The position numbers and the translations under genes are program-made. Shown here one piece after another: positions 19,501-26,874 of a DNA stretch of 64,000 nt. Each line of letters begins with the position of its first letter. Within the stretch, counting starts at the first letter, position 1. The DNA comes from Kineococcus xinjiangensis (GTDB taxonomy: Bacteria > Actinomycetota > Actinomycetes > Actinomycetales > Kineococcaceae): the NCBI RefSeq assembly GCF_002934625.1, contig NZ_PTJD01000006.1, positions 62,001 through 126,000 of the forward strand, read 5' to 3'. The notes beneath the pieces were generated by a model, which ran no database searches, was not told the DNA's origin, and worked only from the letters and a program-made list of their open reading frames with translations.

Positions 19501-20595
19501 CGCCTCGCAGCGCGCGCGCAGCACGGCGGCGGCGTCGGTTCCCCCGGCCAGGCCGAGCACGGCCCGGTCGGGCAGGTGGGGCCGGCCCAGGCCGAGGTCG
19601 GCGACGGGGTCAGTGCGGCAGCGCTGTGCGAGGTCGGCGGTGGTGGCGAGGAGTTCCGCGGCGGTGCGGGAGGCCCCGGGCCCGGCGGTGCGCGCGACGG
19701 CCAGTGCGGTGCGGGCCATGTCGGCGGCGGGGAGCAGGTGGGCCTGCCCGGTGGTCCGGTCGAGGTGGCGCTCCCCGAGGGGGGCGAGGCGGCGGATGGC
19801 GTCGAGGAGGTCGGTGACCACCGCCCCGCCGGGCGCCGGTGAGCGCACGGCGTTGGTGAGGACCGCCGGCACGCCCACCGCCCGCGCCAGCGCCAGCATC
19901 CGGGCGGCGTGGGGCAGGCTCGCCGGGCGGCGCTCGGGGCCGTGGTGGCAGACGACCTCGACGTGCAGGCAGCCCTCGGGCAGCAGTGCCCGCCAGCGTT
20001 CGAGGACGGCGCGGGCGAGGTCGTCGCGGCGGGCGAGGACGGCGCGGCCGACCTCGGAGGCGGGGCCGAGGAGGACGGCGAGGTTCCCGCCGCCGGCTGC
20101 GGCCGCGACGAGTTCGGCGCTGCTGACGGGGTGGCCGCGCTCACCCCGCAGGTGCGTCTCGCTCACCAGCCGGCACAGCGCGGCCCAGCCCGCCCCGGGG
20201 TCCGCGGGCGAGCCGTGGGCGGCTGTTCCGCCGCTGCCGGTGGCGAGCACGAGGACGCGGGGGTGGCGGGGGTCGACGCTGCGGCCCCCGCGCACGGGCA
20301 CGCGGGGGTGGGGGCGCTGCGCCGCCGCGGAGGGGTCGGCCCAGGCGGGCAGCCCCCGCACGAGCTCGGTGGGCTCGACGGCGAGGTCGACGCCCAGGAC
20401 GGGGGCGATGCCCGCCTCCCGGCATGCGAGGACGAACTTCACCGCCCCGTAGAGGCCGTCGCGGTCGGTCAGGGCCAGGGCGTCCATCTCGAGTTCCACC
20501 GCCCGGGCCACGAGCGCCGCCGGGGTCGCCGTGCCGTAGCGCAGGGAGTAGCCGGAGGCCACGTGGAGGTGGGTGAACTGCGGTGCGGGGGGCAT
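16540..20595 (-). CDS. dnaE2: DnaE2, error-prone DNA polymerase III alpha subunit
   Basis: C-family polymerase used for damage-induced mutagenesis. Seen: N-terminal PHP domain (THLHVASGYSLRYG), the polymerase core with the catalytic PDIDLDVE (Asp461/463/465), the FHEQVIEVI and GFCKAHAAAFALPTYQSAWLK blocks, a helix-hairpin-helix region, an Ala/Gly/Thr-rich insert around residues 1010-1090, an OB fold and the DnaE2-type ending KVWHASPGSSGR. 1351 aa, about 200 longer than most DnaE2, largely from low-complexity inserts. ATG start. Last gene of an operon headed by a perfect LexA box. No imuA' or imuB lies beside it. Confidence 0.93.
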   Translation of the reverse strand: MPPAPQFTHLHVASGYSLRYGTATPAALVARAVELEMDALALTDRDGLYGAVKFVLACREAGIAPVLGVDLAVEPTELVRGLPAWADPSAAAQRPHPRVPVRGGRSVDPRHPRVLVLATGSGGTAAHGSPADPGAGWAALCRLVSETHLRGERGHPVSSAELVAAAAGGGNLAVLLGPASEVGRAVLARRDDLARAVLERWRALLPEGCLHVEVVCHHGPERRPASLPHAARMLALARAVGVPAVLTNAVRSPAPGGAVVTDLLDAIRRLAPLGERHLDRTTGQAHLLPAADMARTALAVARTAGPGASRTAAELLATTADLAQRCRTDPVADLGLGRPHLPDRAVLGLAGGTDAAAVLRARCEAGIPRCYPHAGTGLTAAVHRRLDAELRTVAATGFETYFLTVADVCDLVRGLGVRVAARGSGAGSLVNHLLGISGVEPLEHGLLMERFLNPRRASLPDIDLDVESDRRAQVYEAILARFGAERVTCVSMMDTYRVRHAVRDVGAALGMPPEEIDAIATAFPHIRARDARAAIAELPELRRSGLGERRLDRLFTLVEQLDGLPRHVALHPCGIVLSDLSLLDRTPVEASWSGFPMSQFDKDDVEALGLLKLDVLGIRMQSAMSHAVAEVERVEGVRVDLDDRAQVRLDDDATFRLVQSTRTLGCFQIESPGQRELVGRFAPETFADIVVDISLFRPGPVKSDMVTPFLRARQGWAPPEFLHPRLRRVLEQTCGVVVFHEQVIEVISATTGVDLAEADEVRRRLGSRDGQAAVEPWFRSAALEHGFEPAAVERIWDVLRSFASFGFCKAHAAAFALPTYQSAWLKAHHPAAFLAGVLTHDPGMYPKRLILDDARNLGIEVLGLDVNASDAVYRVERVEPPIDPGPRGTGGQGVLETAGPGRGDGQWPWGVPDGRGYGIRLPLAEVRGITDEEVARIVAARPYDCLADLWQRARPSRPVAERLVLAGALDAVHGMGVPARGRSPIPRRGRATRRDLLLQLAELERAERALRPAAPRRSRTGGTGAGGTAAGGAAGGGTTATRATVAGATVGRAPRSADVRAAARSQSQAPAPAPEAAALPVQLALDLGGAPADPRPSGLPEMTGADRVRAELDVLGLDASAHVLDFYAALLADLGTTRARDLLRRRSRSELLVAGVKVATQTPPVRSGRRVVFLTLDDATGPLDVTFFEDAQGPYAATVFHSWLLLVRGVLRRTGPRGVSLRATGAWELPPLHGTWLTGGRDAVHAVLAASPLPGAVSPEAVAGAAASRSTRPVVTRPPSAEFGARTLGGDRADAAEDGRRAGGMGGRRVLVHPSGFRQSPYADVRPPGDDPRGGGGPRKVWHASPGSSGR

Positions 20596-20702
20596 GTCGG
20601 GTCGTCCTGTTCCCTGGTGTGCTGGGCTCGTCGTGAGCCGTCGGCGCCCGTGGGGAAGGACGGACCTGGTGGGGTGCGGCGTTCAGCCGCCGGGGGCGGG
20701 CA

Positions 20703-21257
20703 TCAGCTCGCGGTACCGGAGCCGGGCCGCAGGAACCCGGCCTGCACGGGGTCGACCCGCGCGGCGTCGGCCTGCGCGGCGTCGGGGAGCAGGGGGATCG
20801 GCGGCAGGCCGAGGACGGCCTCCACGGCCCGGTGGAACGCCTCGGCCTGACGCATGAGGTACGCGGCCGCTTCGGCGTCGACGACGTCGTGCCGGCCCGC
20901 CTCGATGGCGGAGCGGCGCCGGGCGCTGGCCGTGAAGAACGCCGCCCAGTCCGTCAGCTCCGGCGCCACGCGGGGAAGGGTCTCCCAGGCGCTGCGCGGC
21001 GTGCTGCCTCGCCGCCGGGGAGCCGCGGAACCGCGCACCGCGAGCACGGCTGCGGCGCAGCGCAGGGCTGCCAGGTGGGCGTGGAGATAGCGCTCGGCGA
21101 CGTCGTCGCCGTCCCATGCCGCGAGGAGGTCCTGCCGGGAGCGCTCGAGCAGGTCGAAGGCCGCGGGGGTGACGGGCATCCGCTCTGCCACCACCGGCTC
21201 GGCGGCGGGGACGGCCGTCCTGCGCGGCCGCGGGGAAGCGGTGCGGGGGGTGGGCAT
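20703..21257 (-). CDS. SAV_6107-like HEPN protein
   Basis: 184-aa helical protein resembling the actinobacterial SAV_6107-type HEPN family (FDLLERSRQDLLAAW ... ERYLHAHLAALRCAAAVLA ... AAAYLMRQAEAFHRAVEAVLG). HEPN proteins are often RNases or nucleotide-binding accessory proteins; no activity is proven for this subgroup, which to my knowledge often lies beside DnaE2/Y-family polymerases. ATG start with GAGGAGG 5 nt upstream, only 10 bp after the DUF6504 stop, so clearly co-transcribed; 107 bp before dnaE2. The C-terminal 25 residues are Pro/Ala-rich. Confidence 0.75.
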   Translation of the reverse strand: MPTPRTASPRPRRTAVPAAEPVVAERMPVTPAAFDLLERSRQDLLAAWDGDDVAERYLHAHLAALRCAAAVLAVRGSAAPRRRGSTPRSAWETLPRVAPELTDWAAFFTASARRRSAIEAGRHDVVDAEAAAYLMRQAEAFHRAVEAVLGLPPIPLLPDAAQADAARVDPVQAGFLRPGSGTAS

Positions 21258-21267
21258 CGGGTCCTCC

Positions 21268-21693
21268 TCAGTCGCTGACGCGCAGCAGCCGCCACGCGCC
21301 GTCGTCGAGCGGGGCCGGGGTGGCCGCGGTCCCGGGAGCGGCGGGACGGCACAGGTCGTAGACGCCGGCGCTGCTGCTGCGGCCCGCGCTGGCCTCCACG
21401 CGCCAGACCTCCCGCTCCACCTCCGCGAGGGTGTCCTCCACCGGGTCCCCGGTGGGGAGGTCGGCCCCGTGGACGGCGGCGACCGAGGCCTCCCACCAGG
21501 CGCTGCGCTCGCGCCAGCAGGCCAGGACGTCGTGGACCACGTAGAACCGGCCCCTCCAGAGGAACTGCGCAGGGGCGGGCGCTGTTCCCCCGACGACCCC
21601 GGTCCTGACGTGCACCGCCTCGGCGAACCGCCGCACCCCGCCCACCTCCCCCGACCGCTCCGGTGACGGCCACGGTCCCGTCGCTGCACCCAT
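21268..21693 (-). CDS. DUF6504 family protein
   Basis: 141-aa protein matching DUF6504 as I know it, a small family encoded beside DnaE2 and ImuB genes in actinobacteria; function unknown. Seen: FAEAVHVRT, the Trp/Phe-rich FLWRGRFYVVHDVLACWRER, EVWRVEASAG..GVYDLC and C-terminal AWRLLRVSD. Start: the ATG giving MGAATGPW (or the GTG one codon before). The open frame continues upstream through the promoter and repeat array, but that stretch is not coding. First gene after the LexA box. Confidence 0.75.
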   Translation of the reverse strand: MGAATGPWPSPERSGEVGGVRRFAEAVHVRTGVVGGTAPAPAQFLWRGRFYVVHDVLACWRERSAWWEASVAAVHGADLPTGDPVEDTLAEVEREVWRVEASAGRSSSAGVYDLCRPAAPGTAATPAPLDDGAWRLLRVSD

Positions 21694-21833
21694 CACACCC
21701 CACGGGTACGACACGTCGGGGTTGACGGCCCGCAGCCGACGGGCCGGGGGAAGACGGCCCAGGACGGGGCACCCGGCGTGCGGTCTGCGGGAGCTTCCCC
21801 TCTCTCGCAGCCGCAGCCGGGTACCCGCCTCGT

Positions 21834-21849
21834 TCGAACACCTGTTCGA
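21834..21849. promoter_or_regulatory. LexA (SOS) box
   Basis: TCGAAC-ACCT-GTTCGA, a perfect match to the mycobacterial/actinobacterial LexA consensus TCGAAC-N4-GTTCGA. It lies about 140 bp upstream of the DUF6504 start and just downstream of a -10-like element, so LexA would cover the transcription start of the DUF6504-HEPN-dnaE2 operon. Confidence 0.92.
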
Positions 21850-21857
21850 ACGCTTCG

Positions 21858-21888
21858 AAGATACACCGATCACCCTCCGTCGCGTCAA
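21858..21888 (-). promoter_or_regulatory. SOS operon promoter
   Basis: Minus-strand TTGACG (21883-21888) and TATCTT (21858-21863) separated by 19 bp; the long spacer is typical of weak, regulated promoters. The -10 ends 8 bp before the LexA box. With the tandem array this accounts for the 518-bp gene-free stretch between pruA and DUF6504. Confidence 0.65.
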
Positions 21889-21907
21889 CGGAAGGGGAGT
21901 CGCCCCC

Positions 21908-22195
21908 GCGACACCCTCACCCGGGCGGGGACGTTCGGCCGGGCGACACCGGCGCGTCGCCCGCGCAACGTCCCCGCCCCGCGACACCCTCACCCGGGTG
22001 GGGACGTTCGGCCGGGCGACACCGGCGCGTCGCCCGCGCAACGTCCCCGCCCCGCGACACCCTCACCCGGGTGGGGACGTTCGGCCGGGCGACACCGGCG
22101 CGTCGCCCGCGCAACGTCCCCGCCCCGCGACACCCTCACCCGGGTGGGGACGTTCGGCCGGGCGACACCGGCGCGTCGCCCGCGCAACGTCCCCG
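21908..22195. repeat. 73-bp tandem repeat array, four hairpin units
   Basis: Four almost identical units start at 21908, 21981, 22054 and 22127. Each contains a nested inverted repeat: outer GGGGACGTT/AACGTCCCC (for example 21927-21975), inner CGGGCGAC/GTCGCCCG, loop about 8 nt. Linkers read CGCGACACCCTCACCCGGGT with one base change in the first copy. The array lies between the pruA stop and the SOS promoter; both units point the same way, so it could stop read-through from pruA. 73 is not a multiple of 3. Confidence 0.9.
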
Positions 22196-22211
22196 GGGGA
22201 ACGGAGCGGCG

Positions 22212-23834
22212 TCAGCCCATGTGCGGGTAGCGGTGGTCGGTGGCCGGCACGAACGTCTCCTTCAGCGAGCGCGGGCTGACCCAGCGCAGCAGGTTCAGCG
22301 GGGAACCCGCCTTGTCGTTGGTGCCGGAGCCGCGGCTGCCGCCGAACGGCTGCTGTCCCACGACCGCTCCCGTGGGGCGGTCGTTGACGTAGAAGTTCCC
22401 CGCCGCGAAGCGCAGCGCCCGCATCGCCTCCGCGACCGCCGCGCGGTCCTGGGCGATGACGGCGCCGGTGAGGGCGTACTCGGAGGTGGACTCCGCCGTC
22501 TCGAGCACCCGGGACCAGTCGCCGTCGTCGTAGACGTGCACGGACAGCAGGGGCCCGAAGTACTCGGTGCGGAAGGACTCGTCGCCCGGGTCGTCGGAGA
22601 GGATGACGGTCGGCCGGACGAACCAGCCCTCCGAGTCGTCGTAGGTGCCGCCCGCCGCGATCTCCAGCCCGGCGGAACGGGCCCGCTCGATGGCGTCGGC
22701 GTTCTTGCGGAACGCGCGGGCGTCGATGACGGCGCCGGTGAAGTTGGACAGGTCGGTCACGTCGCCGACGGGCAGGGCGTCGACCTCGGCGCAGAAGTCC
22801 TTCCCCATCCGGTTCCACACCGAGCGCGGCACGTAGGCGCGGGAGGCCGCGGAGCACTTCTGCCCGGAGTACTCGAACGCCCCGCGCAGCATCGCCACCT
22901 TCAGCGCCCCGGGGTCGGCGGAGGGGTGCGCGAGGACGAAGTCCTTCCCGCCCGTCTCCCCCACCAGCCGCGGGTAGGTGCGGTAGTTCGCGATGTTCTC
23001 CCCCACCGAGCGCCACAGGTGCTGGAACGTGGCAGTGGAACCGGTGAAGTGGATCCCGGCCAGGTCGCGGTCGGAGAGCACCACGTCGGAGATCACCGGC
23101 CCGGCGCCGTGCACGAGGTTGATGACCCCGGGGGGCAGGCCGGCGGCCTCCAGCAGGCGCATCGTGAAGTGCGCCGAGAACGCCTGCGTCGGCGAGGGCT
23201 TCCACACCACGACGTTGCCCATGAGCGCCGGGGCGGTCGGCAGGTTCCCGGCGATGGCCGTGAAGTTGAACGGGGTGACCGCGTAGACGAACCCCTCCAG
23301 GGGGCGGTGGTCGGTGCGGTTCCAGGTGCCGGGCGCGCTGATCGGCTGCTCGGCGATGACCTGGCGGGCGAAGCCGACGTTGAAGCGCCAGAAGTCGACC
23401 AGCTCGCAGGGGGTGTCGATCTCCGCCTGCTGCGCGGTCTTCGACTGCCCGAGCATGGTCGCCGCGGCCAGCGTCTCCCGCCACGGCCCGGCGAGCAGGT
23501 CGGCGGCCTTGAGGAACACCGCGGCGCGGTCCTCGAAGTCCATCGCGGCCCAGTCCGCGGCCGCGGCCTTCGCGGCCCGCACGGCGGCGGCCGCGTCCTC
23601 GGAGGTGGCCTCGGCGTACGTGCCCAGCCGCGCGGCGTGCCGGTGCGGCTGGACGACCGGGCGGCGCTCGCCGGAACCGGTGACCTGGTCGCCGCCGATG
23701 GTGTGGGTCAGGTCGAGGTCGAGTCCGGCGAGGTCCGCCAGCTTGCCCGCCAGGCGGGCGCGCTCCGGACTGCCGGGCGCGTAGGAGTGGACGGGCTCGT
23801 TGACGGGCGCGGGGACCTGGGAGACGGACTGCAC
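22212..23834 (-). CDS. pruA: PruA, L-glutamate gamma-semialdehyde dehydrogenase
   Basis: Second step of proline catabolism: oxidises delta-1-pyrroline-5-carboxylate/glutamate semialdehyde to glutamate with NAD. Seen: aldehyde dehydrogenase fold with VTPFNFTAIAGNLP, IHFTGSTATF, LVGETGGKDF, catalytic Cys327 in YSGQKCSAASRAYVP, and the C-terminal QQPFGGSRGSGTNDKAGSPLN in pieces (FGGSRGSGTNDKAG). 540 aa, family length. GTG start with GGAGGT close upstream. Follows pruB after a gap of about 70 bp. Confidence 0.96.
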   Translation of the reverse strand: MQSVSQVPAPVNEPVHSYAPGSPERARLAGKLADLAGLDLDLTHTIGGDQVTGSGERRPVVQPHRHAARLGTYAEATSEDAAAAVRAAKAAAADWAAMDFEDRAAVFLKAADLLAGPWRETLAAATMLGQSKTAQQAEIDTPCELVDFWRFNVGFARQVIAEQPISAPGTWNRTDHRPLEGFVYAVTPFNFTAIAGNLPTAPALMGNVVVWKPSPTQAFSAHFTMRLLEAAGLPPGVINLVHGAGPVISDVVLSDRDLAGIHFTGSTATFQHLWRSVGENIANYRTYPRLVGETGGKDFVLAHPSADPGALKVAMLRGAFEYSGQKCSAASRAYVPRSVWNRMGKDFCAEVDALPVGDVTDLSNFTGAVIDARAFRKNADAIERARSAGLEIAAGGTYDDSEGWFVRPTVILSDDPGDESFRTEYFGPLLSVHVYDDGDWSRVLETAESTSEYALTGAVIAQDRAAVAEAMRALRFAAGNFYVNDRPTGAVVGQQPFGGSRGSGTNDKAGSPLNLLRWVSPRSLKETFVPATDHRYPHMG

Positions 23835-23906
23835 GGCGACCTCCGGTCGGGTTCGTGGGGTGTGGTGGTCTCGGCGGGCCGGACTGCTCGTGGGGCGGGG
23901 GGGGGT

Positions 23907-24830
23907 TCAGCGGGTGGTGAGCGAGCGCAGGAAGAACCCCACGTTCGCGGGGCGCTCGGCCAGGCGACGGACGAAGTAGCCGTACCAGTCGGTGCCGTAG
24001 GGCACGTAGACGCGGACCGTGGCGCCCTCCTCCGCGAGGCGGCGCTGCTCGGCGGGCTGGATGCCGTAGAGCATCTGGAACTCGTAGCTGTCCGCGTCGC
24101 GCCCCGTCCTGGTCACCAGTTCCCGGGCGATGCGCACCAGTCGCAGGTCGTGGGTGGCGACCATGGGGTAGCCCTGCCCCTCCACGAGGATCCGCAGGCA
24201 GCGCACGTACGCGCGGTCGACGTCGGCCTTGTCCGGGAAGGCGACGCTCTCCGGCTCGGCGTAGGCGCCCTTGACGAGGCGGATGCGTGAGCCGGCGGTG
24301 GCGAGGTCGCGGCAGTCGGCCTCGGTGCGGTGCAGCATCGACTGCAGGACGGCCCCGACGGTGGGCACCTCGGCGCGCAGCGTCCGCAGTGTCTCCAGGG
24401 TGGCGTCGACGGTGGTGTGGTCCTCCATGTCGAGGGTGACGAGGACGCCGTTCTCCGTGGCGGCGGCGACGAGCTCGGCGGCGAGCCCGGTGCTGACGCG
24501 GACCCCGTCGCGCGGCAGGGCCTGGCCGAGCGCCGACAGCTTCACCGACGCCTCGGCGCCCGCGGTCAGCCCCTCGTCGGCGAGGCGGCGGAACAGGTGC
24601 AGGTAGGCGTCGCGGGTGGCCTCCGCCTGCTCGCGGGAGGTGGTGTCCTCCCCCAGGTGGTCCAGCGTGAAGGTCAGCCCCGCGGCGGTCAGCTCGCGGA
24701 CGGTGCGGACCGCGGCGTCGAGGTCGTCGCCGGCGACGAAGCGGGACACGACGGGCCGGGTGGCGGGCGAGGAGGTCACGGCGCGGCGCAGGGCGTCGCT
24801 GCGGGCGGCACCGAGGAGGGCGGTGCGCAT
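23907..24830 (-). CDS. pruB: PruB, proline dehydrogenase (monofunctional)
   Basis: FAD-dependent TIM-barrel enzyme that oxidises proline to pyrroline-5-carboxylate, passing electrons to the respiratory chain. Seen: LGEDTTSREQAEATRDAYL, ASVKLSALGQ, DMEDHTTVDATL, RLVKGAYAEP, VATHDLRLV, YEFQMLYGI and VYVPYGTDWYGYFVRRLAE. 307 aa. ATG giving MRTALLGAARS is chosen; a GTG 15 bp upstream (24845), with GGGGGT before it, is a real alternative. A TACGGT -10 candidate lies at 24904-24909. Divergent from a PucR-type regulator gene. Confidence 0.94.
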   Translation of the reverse strand: MRTALLGAARSDALRRAVTSSPATRPVVSRFVAGDDLDAAVRTVRELTAAGLTFTLDHLGEDTTSREQAEATRDAYLHLFRRLADEGLTAGAEASVKLSALGQALPRDGVRVSTGLAAELVAAATENGVLVTLDMEDHTTVDATLETLRTLRAEVPTVGAVLQSMLHRTEADCRDLATAGSRIRLVKGAYAEPESVAFPDKADVDRAYVRCLRILVEGQGYPMVATHDLRLVRIARELVTRTGRDADSYEFQMLYGIQPAEQRRLAEEGATVRVYVPYGTDWYGYFVRRLAERPANVGFFLRSLTTR

Positions 24831-24963
24831 GACAGGAGCGAGCACGGGGACCCCCAGGGGTGTCGGCGGGCGGACGCGGTTCCCGGCGGTGGCCGGTCTG
24901 GAAACCGTAGGTACTCCTGCTCGCCGCTCGTAGCGACATCTGGAGGATGATGCCCCCGTCTCC

Positions 24964-24979
24964 TCATACATCCGTATGA
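24964..24979. promoter_or_regulatory. palindrome in the pruB/regulator intergenic region
   Basis: TCATAC-ATCC-GTATGA, perfect 6-bp arms around 4 bp, about 52 bp before the regulator start and about 55 bp upstream of the candidate pruB -10. Its AT-richness stands out from the surroundings. Candidate operator for the PucR-type regulator, by position only. Confidence 0.5.
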
Positions 24980-25031
24980 CCGGAGCGGGCGCGGGCCCCG
25001 AGGGCGGGACCGGTGGCAGGAGGGGGACGCG

Positions 25032-26237
25032 GTGGCGGACCTGCAGGAACTCGTCGACGCCGTCGCCGACCTCACCGGTGCGCCGGTCACCCTGGAGGAC
25101 CGCGCGTTCCACCTCGTCGCCGCCAGCGGGCACCCCGGCCCCATCGACGCCGTGCGCCAGGACACCGTCCTGCACCGGCGCGCCACCGCGGCCGTCCGCG
25201 CCCGCTTCGAGTCCTACGGCATCGCCCGCTCCCCCGCTCCCGTCCGCATCCCCGCCGATCCCGCGCAGGGGCTGCTGGCCCGCTGGTGCGTGCCCGTGCG
25301 CTGGCAGCGCGTCGCCCACGGTTACCTGTGGCTCCTCGACGACGGGCGCCTGCCGGAGGCCGACGTGGCCCGGGTGCGGCCCCTGGCGGAGGAGGCCGGT
25401 GCCGTCCTCGCCCGCCGCGCACGCCGTCGCGCCGACCTCAGCGGGATGCTCGACGCGCTGCTGTCCGCCGACCCGGCGCGGCGGGAGCGGGCCGCCGAGC
25501 ACCTGGCCGACACCCACGCCCTGCCCGCCGGCGCGCTGGCCGTGGTCGTCCTCCTCCCGCCCTCCGGAACCGGGCCCCTGGAGGAGGTCAACGCCTGGCG
25601 CCTGCCCCGCGGCGTGCTCGCCACCGGCCGCGACGACGGGGCCGTGCTCCTCGTCCCGCTCGGCCCCGAACCGGCCACCGGCAGCGGCCCCCGCACGGGT
25701 TCCGGCCCCGCCGAGGACGCCCTCCTCGCGCCCGCGCGCAGCGTGGCCCGGCGCGCGCGGGACCTGCTGCCCGAGCGCAGCCGCACCGCCGCCACCGGGA
25801 TCTCCGACCCGGTCCCGACCCTGCCGCACGTGCGCGCGGCCTGGCGGCAGGCGAGGGCCGCGGCGCTGCTCGCCGCCCAGCAGCCCGCCCAGCAACCGGC
25901 ACCGGCCGCGGCGGTGGAGTGGTCCGGGGCAGGGGTGGCCCGGCTGCTCGCGCACGGACGCGCGGAGGACCTCGCCGACGCCGTCCTCACCCCGCGGGTG
26001 CGGGCGCTGCTGTCCTGCGGCGACGCGGAACTCCTGCGCACCGCCCGCGCCTACCTCGACGCCGCCGGCAGCGCCCAGCGCACCGCCGCGGAACTGCCCG
26101 TGCACCGGCAGACGCTGTACTCCCGCCTGCGGCGCCTGGAGGCGATCACCGGCCTCGACCTCGACGACGGCCGCGACCGGCTCGAACTCCACCTCGCGCT
26201 CGCCCTGCTCCCCGTGCTGCCGCACCGCTCGGGCTGA
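25032..26237 (+). CDS. PucR/CdaR-type transcriptional regulator
   Basis: 401-aa regulator ending in a PucR-type helix-turn-helix: RTARAYLDAAGSAQRTAAEL, then PVHRQTLYSRLRRLEAITGLDLDD (about residues 350-378). The N-terminal half looks like a ligand-sensing region without a clear motif. Actinobacterial proline-utilisation operons are commonly activated by a PucR-type protein encoded beside them (PutR/PruC), and the divergent position to pruB supports that role. GTG start with AGGAGGGGG a few bases upstream. A Gln/Pro/Ala linker lies near residues 275-290. Confidence 0.85.
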   Translation: MADLQELVDAVADLTGAPVTLEDRAFHLVAASGHPGPIDAVRQDTVLHRRATAAVRARFESYGIARSPAPVRIPADPAQGLLARWCVPVRWQRVAHGYLWLLDDGRLPEADVARVRPLAEEAGAVLARRARRRADLSGMLDALLSADPARRERAAEHLADTHALPAGALAVVVLLPPSGTGPLEEVNAWRLPRGVLATGRDDGAVLLVPLGPEPATGSGPRTGSGPAEDALLAPARSVARRARDLLPERSRTAATGISDPVPTLPHVRAAWRQARAAALLAAQQPAQQPAPAAAVEWSGAGVARLLAHGRAEDLADAVLTPRVRALLSCGDAELLRTARAYLDAAGSAQRTAAELPVHRQTLYSRLRRLEAITGLDLDDGRDRLELHLALALLPVLPHRSG

Positions 26238-26286
26238 CCCCGCCGCGCCGGGCGGCCCGTGATCTGCGGAACCGGCGGAAACCCCC

Positions 26287-26292
26287 TACCGT
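26287..26292 (+). promoter_or_regulatory. leaderless -10 (TACCGT) for the YbaK-like gene
   Basis: TACCGT, then 6 nt, then the GTG start codon. The spacing places the transcription start at or next to the start codon. Confidence 0.6.
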
Positions 26293-26298
26293 CGAACC

Positions 26299-26874
26299 GT
26301 GGAGGCGGGCACCCGCACGACCGAGGAGTCCCGGCTGCTGGAGGAACCGGCAGTCGCGGCGGTCGCCGCCGCCCTGGAGTCGTTGCGCTCCACCGGCAGG
26401 GTGCAGATCCTTCCCCCCGGCCTGCGCACACCCACGGACGTCGCCGAGCACCTCGGGGTTCCCCGCGCGGCGCTGGCGACGTGCGTGCTGCTCGTGCCGC
26501 CCCCGGCGCCGGCACCGCAGCGCGAACCCTGGTACCGGACTCACCTGTGGAGCCCCCGCCCGGTGCGCGGTGAGCACGACGCGGAGACCGCCGTCCTCGT
26601 GGTGACCTCCTGCATCCACCGCGTCGTCCCCGAGCAGGTCGCCGACGTCCTCGGCATGCCCGCCCTCGAAGTCGCCGGCACCGGCCCGGACGGAACCGGC
26701 TCCGCCGCGATCGCCCCCCTCGGCCAGCCGGTTCCGATGACCACCCTCGTCGACGTGGCCCTCGCCCCCCAGAGCGTGGTGTGGGTCGGCGCCGGGCACC
26801 CCCGCGCCGTCTTCCCCACCCGCTACGACGAACTGCTGCGCCTCACCGGAGGCCAGCCCGTCGAAGTGGGATGA
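26299..26874 (+). CDS. YbaK/ProX-like domain protein
   Basis: 191-aa protein with a YbaK/aminoacyl-tRNA deacylase-like fold: GVPRAALATCVLLV near the start, SCIHRVVPEQVADVLG, then AIAPLGQPVPMTTLVDVAL and VWVGAGHPRAVFPTRYDELL near the end. The family edits mischarged tRNAs such as Ala- or Cys-tRNA-Pro. This protein has no lysine at all, so the lysine used by classical YbaK/ProX enzymes is missing and activity is doubtful. Probably leaderless. Stop overlaps the next start as ATGA. Confidence 0.7.
   Translation: MEAGTRTTEESRLLEEPAVAAVAAALESLRSTGRVQILPPGLRTPTDVAEHLGVPRAALATCVLLVPPPAPAPQREPWYRTHLWSPRPVRGEHDAETAVLVVTSCIHRVVPEQVADVLGMPALEVAGTGPDGTGSAAIAPLGQPVPMTTLVDVALAPQSVVWVGAGHPRAVFPTRYDELLRLTGGQPVEVG

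Noticed and set aside
21694-22041. Extended DUF6504 reading frame
   Set aside because: It runs through the promoter, the LexA box and the tandem array; the codons are a by-product of high GC.
21908-22195. CRISPR-like array
   Set aside because: Units follow each other with no variable spacers; the whole 73-bp unit repeats, and each holds a hairpin. No cas genes are nearby.
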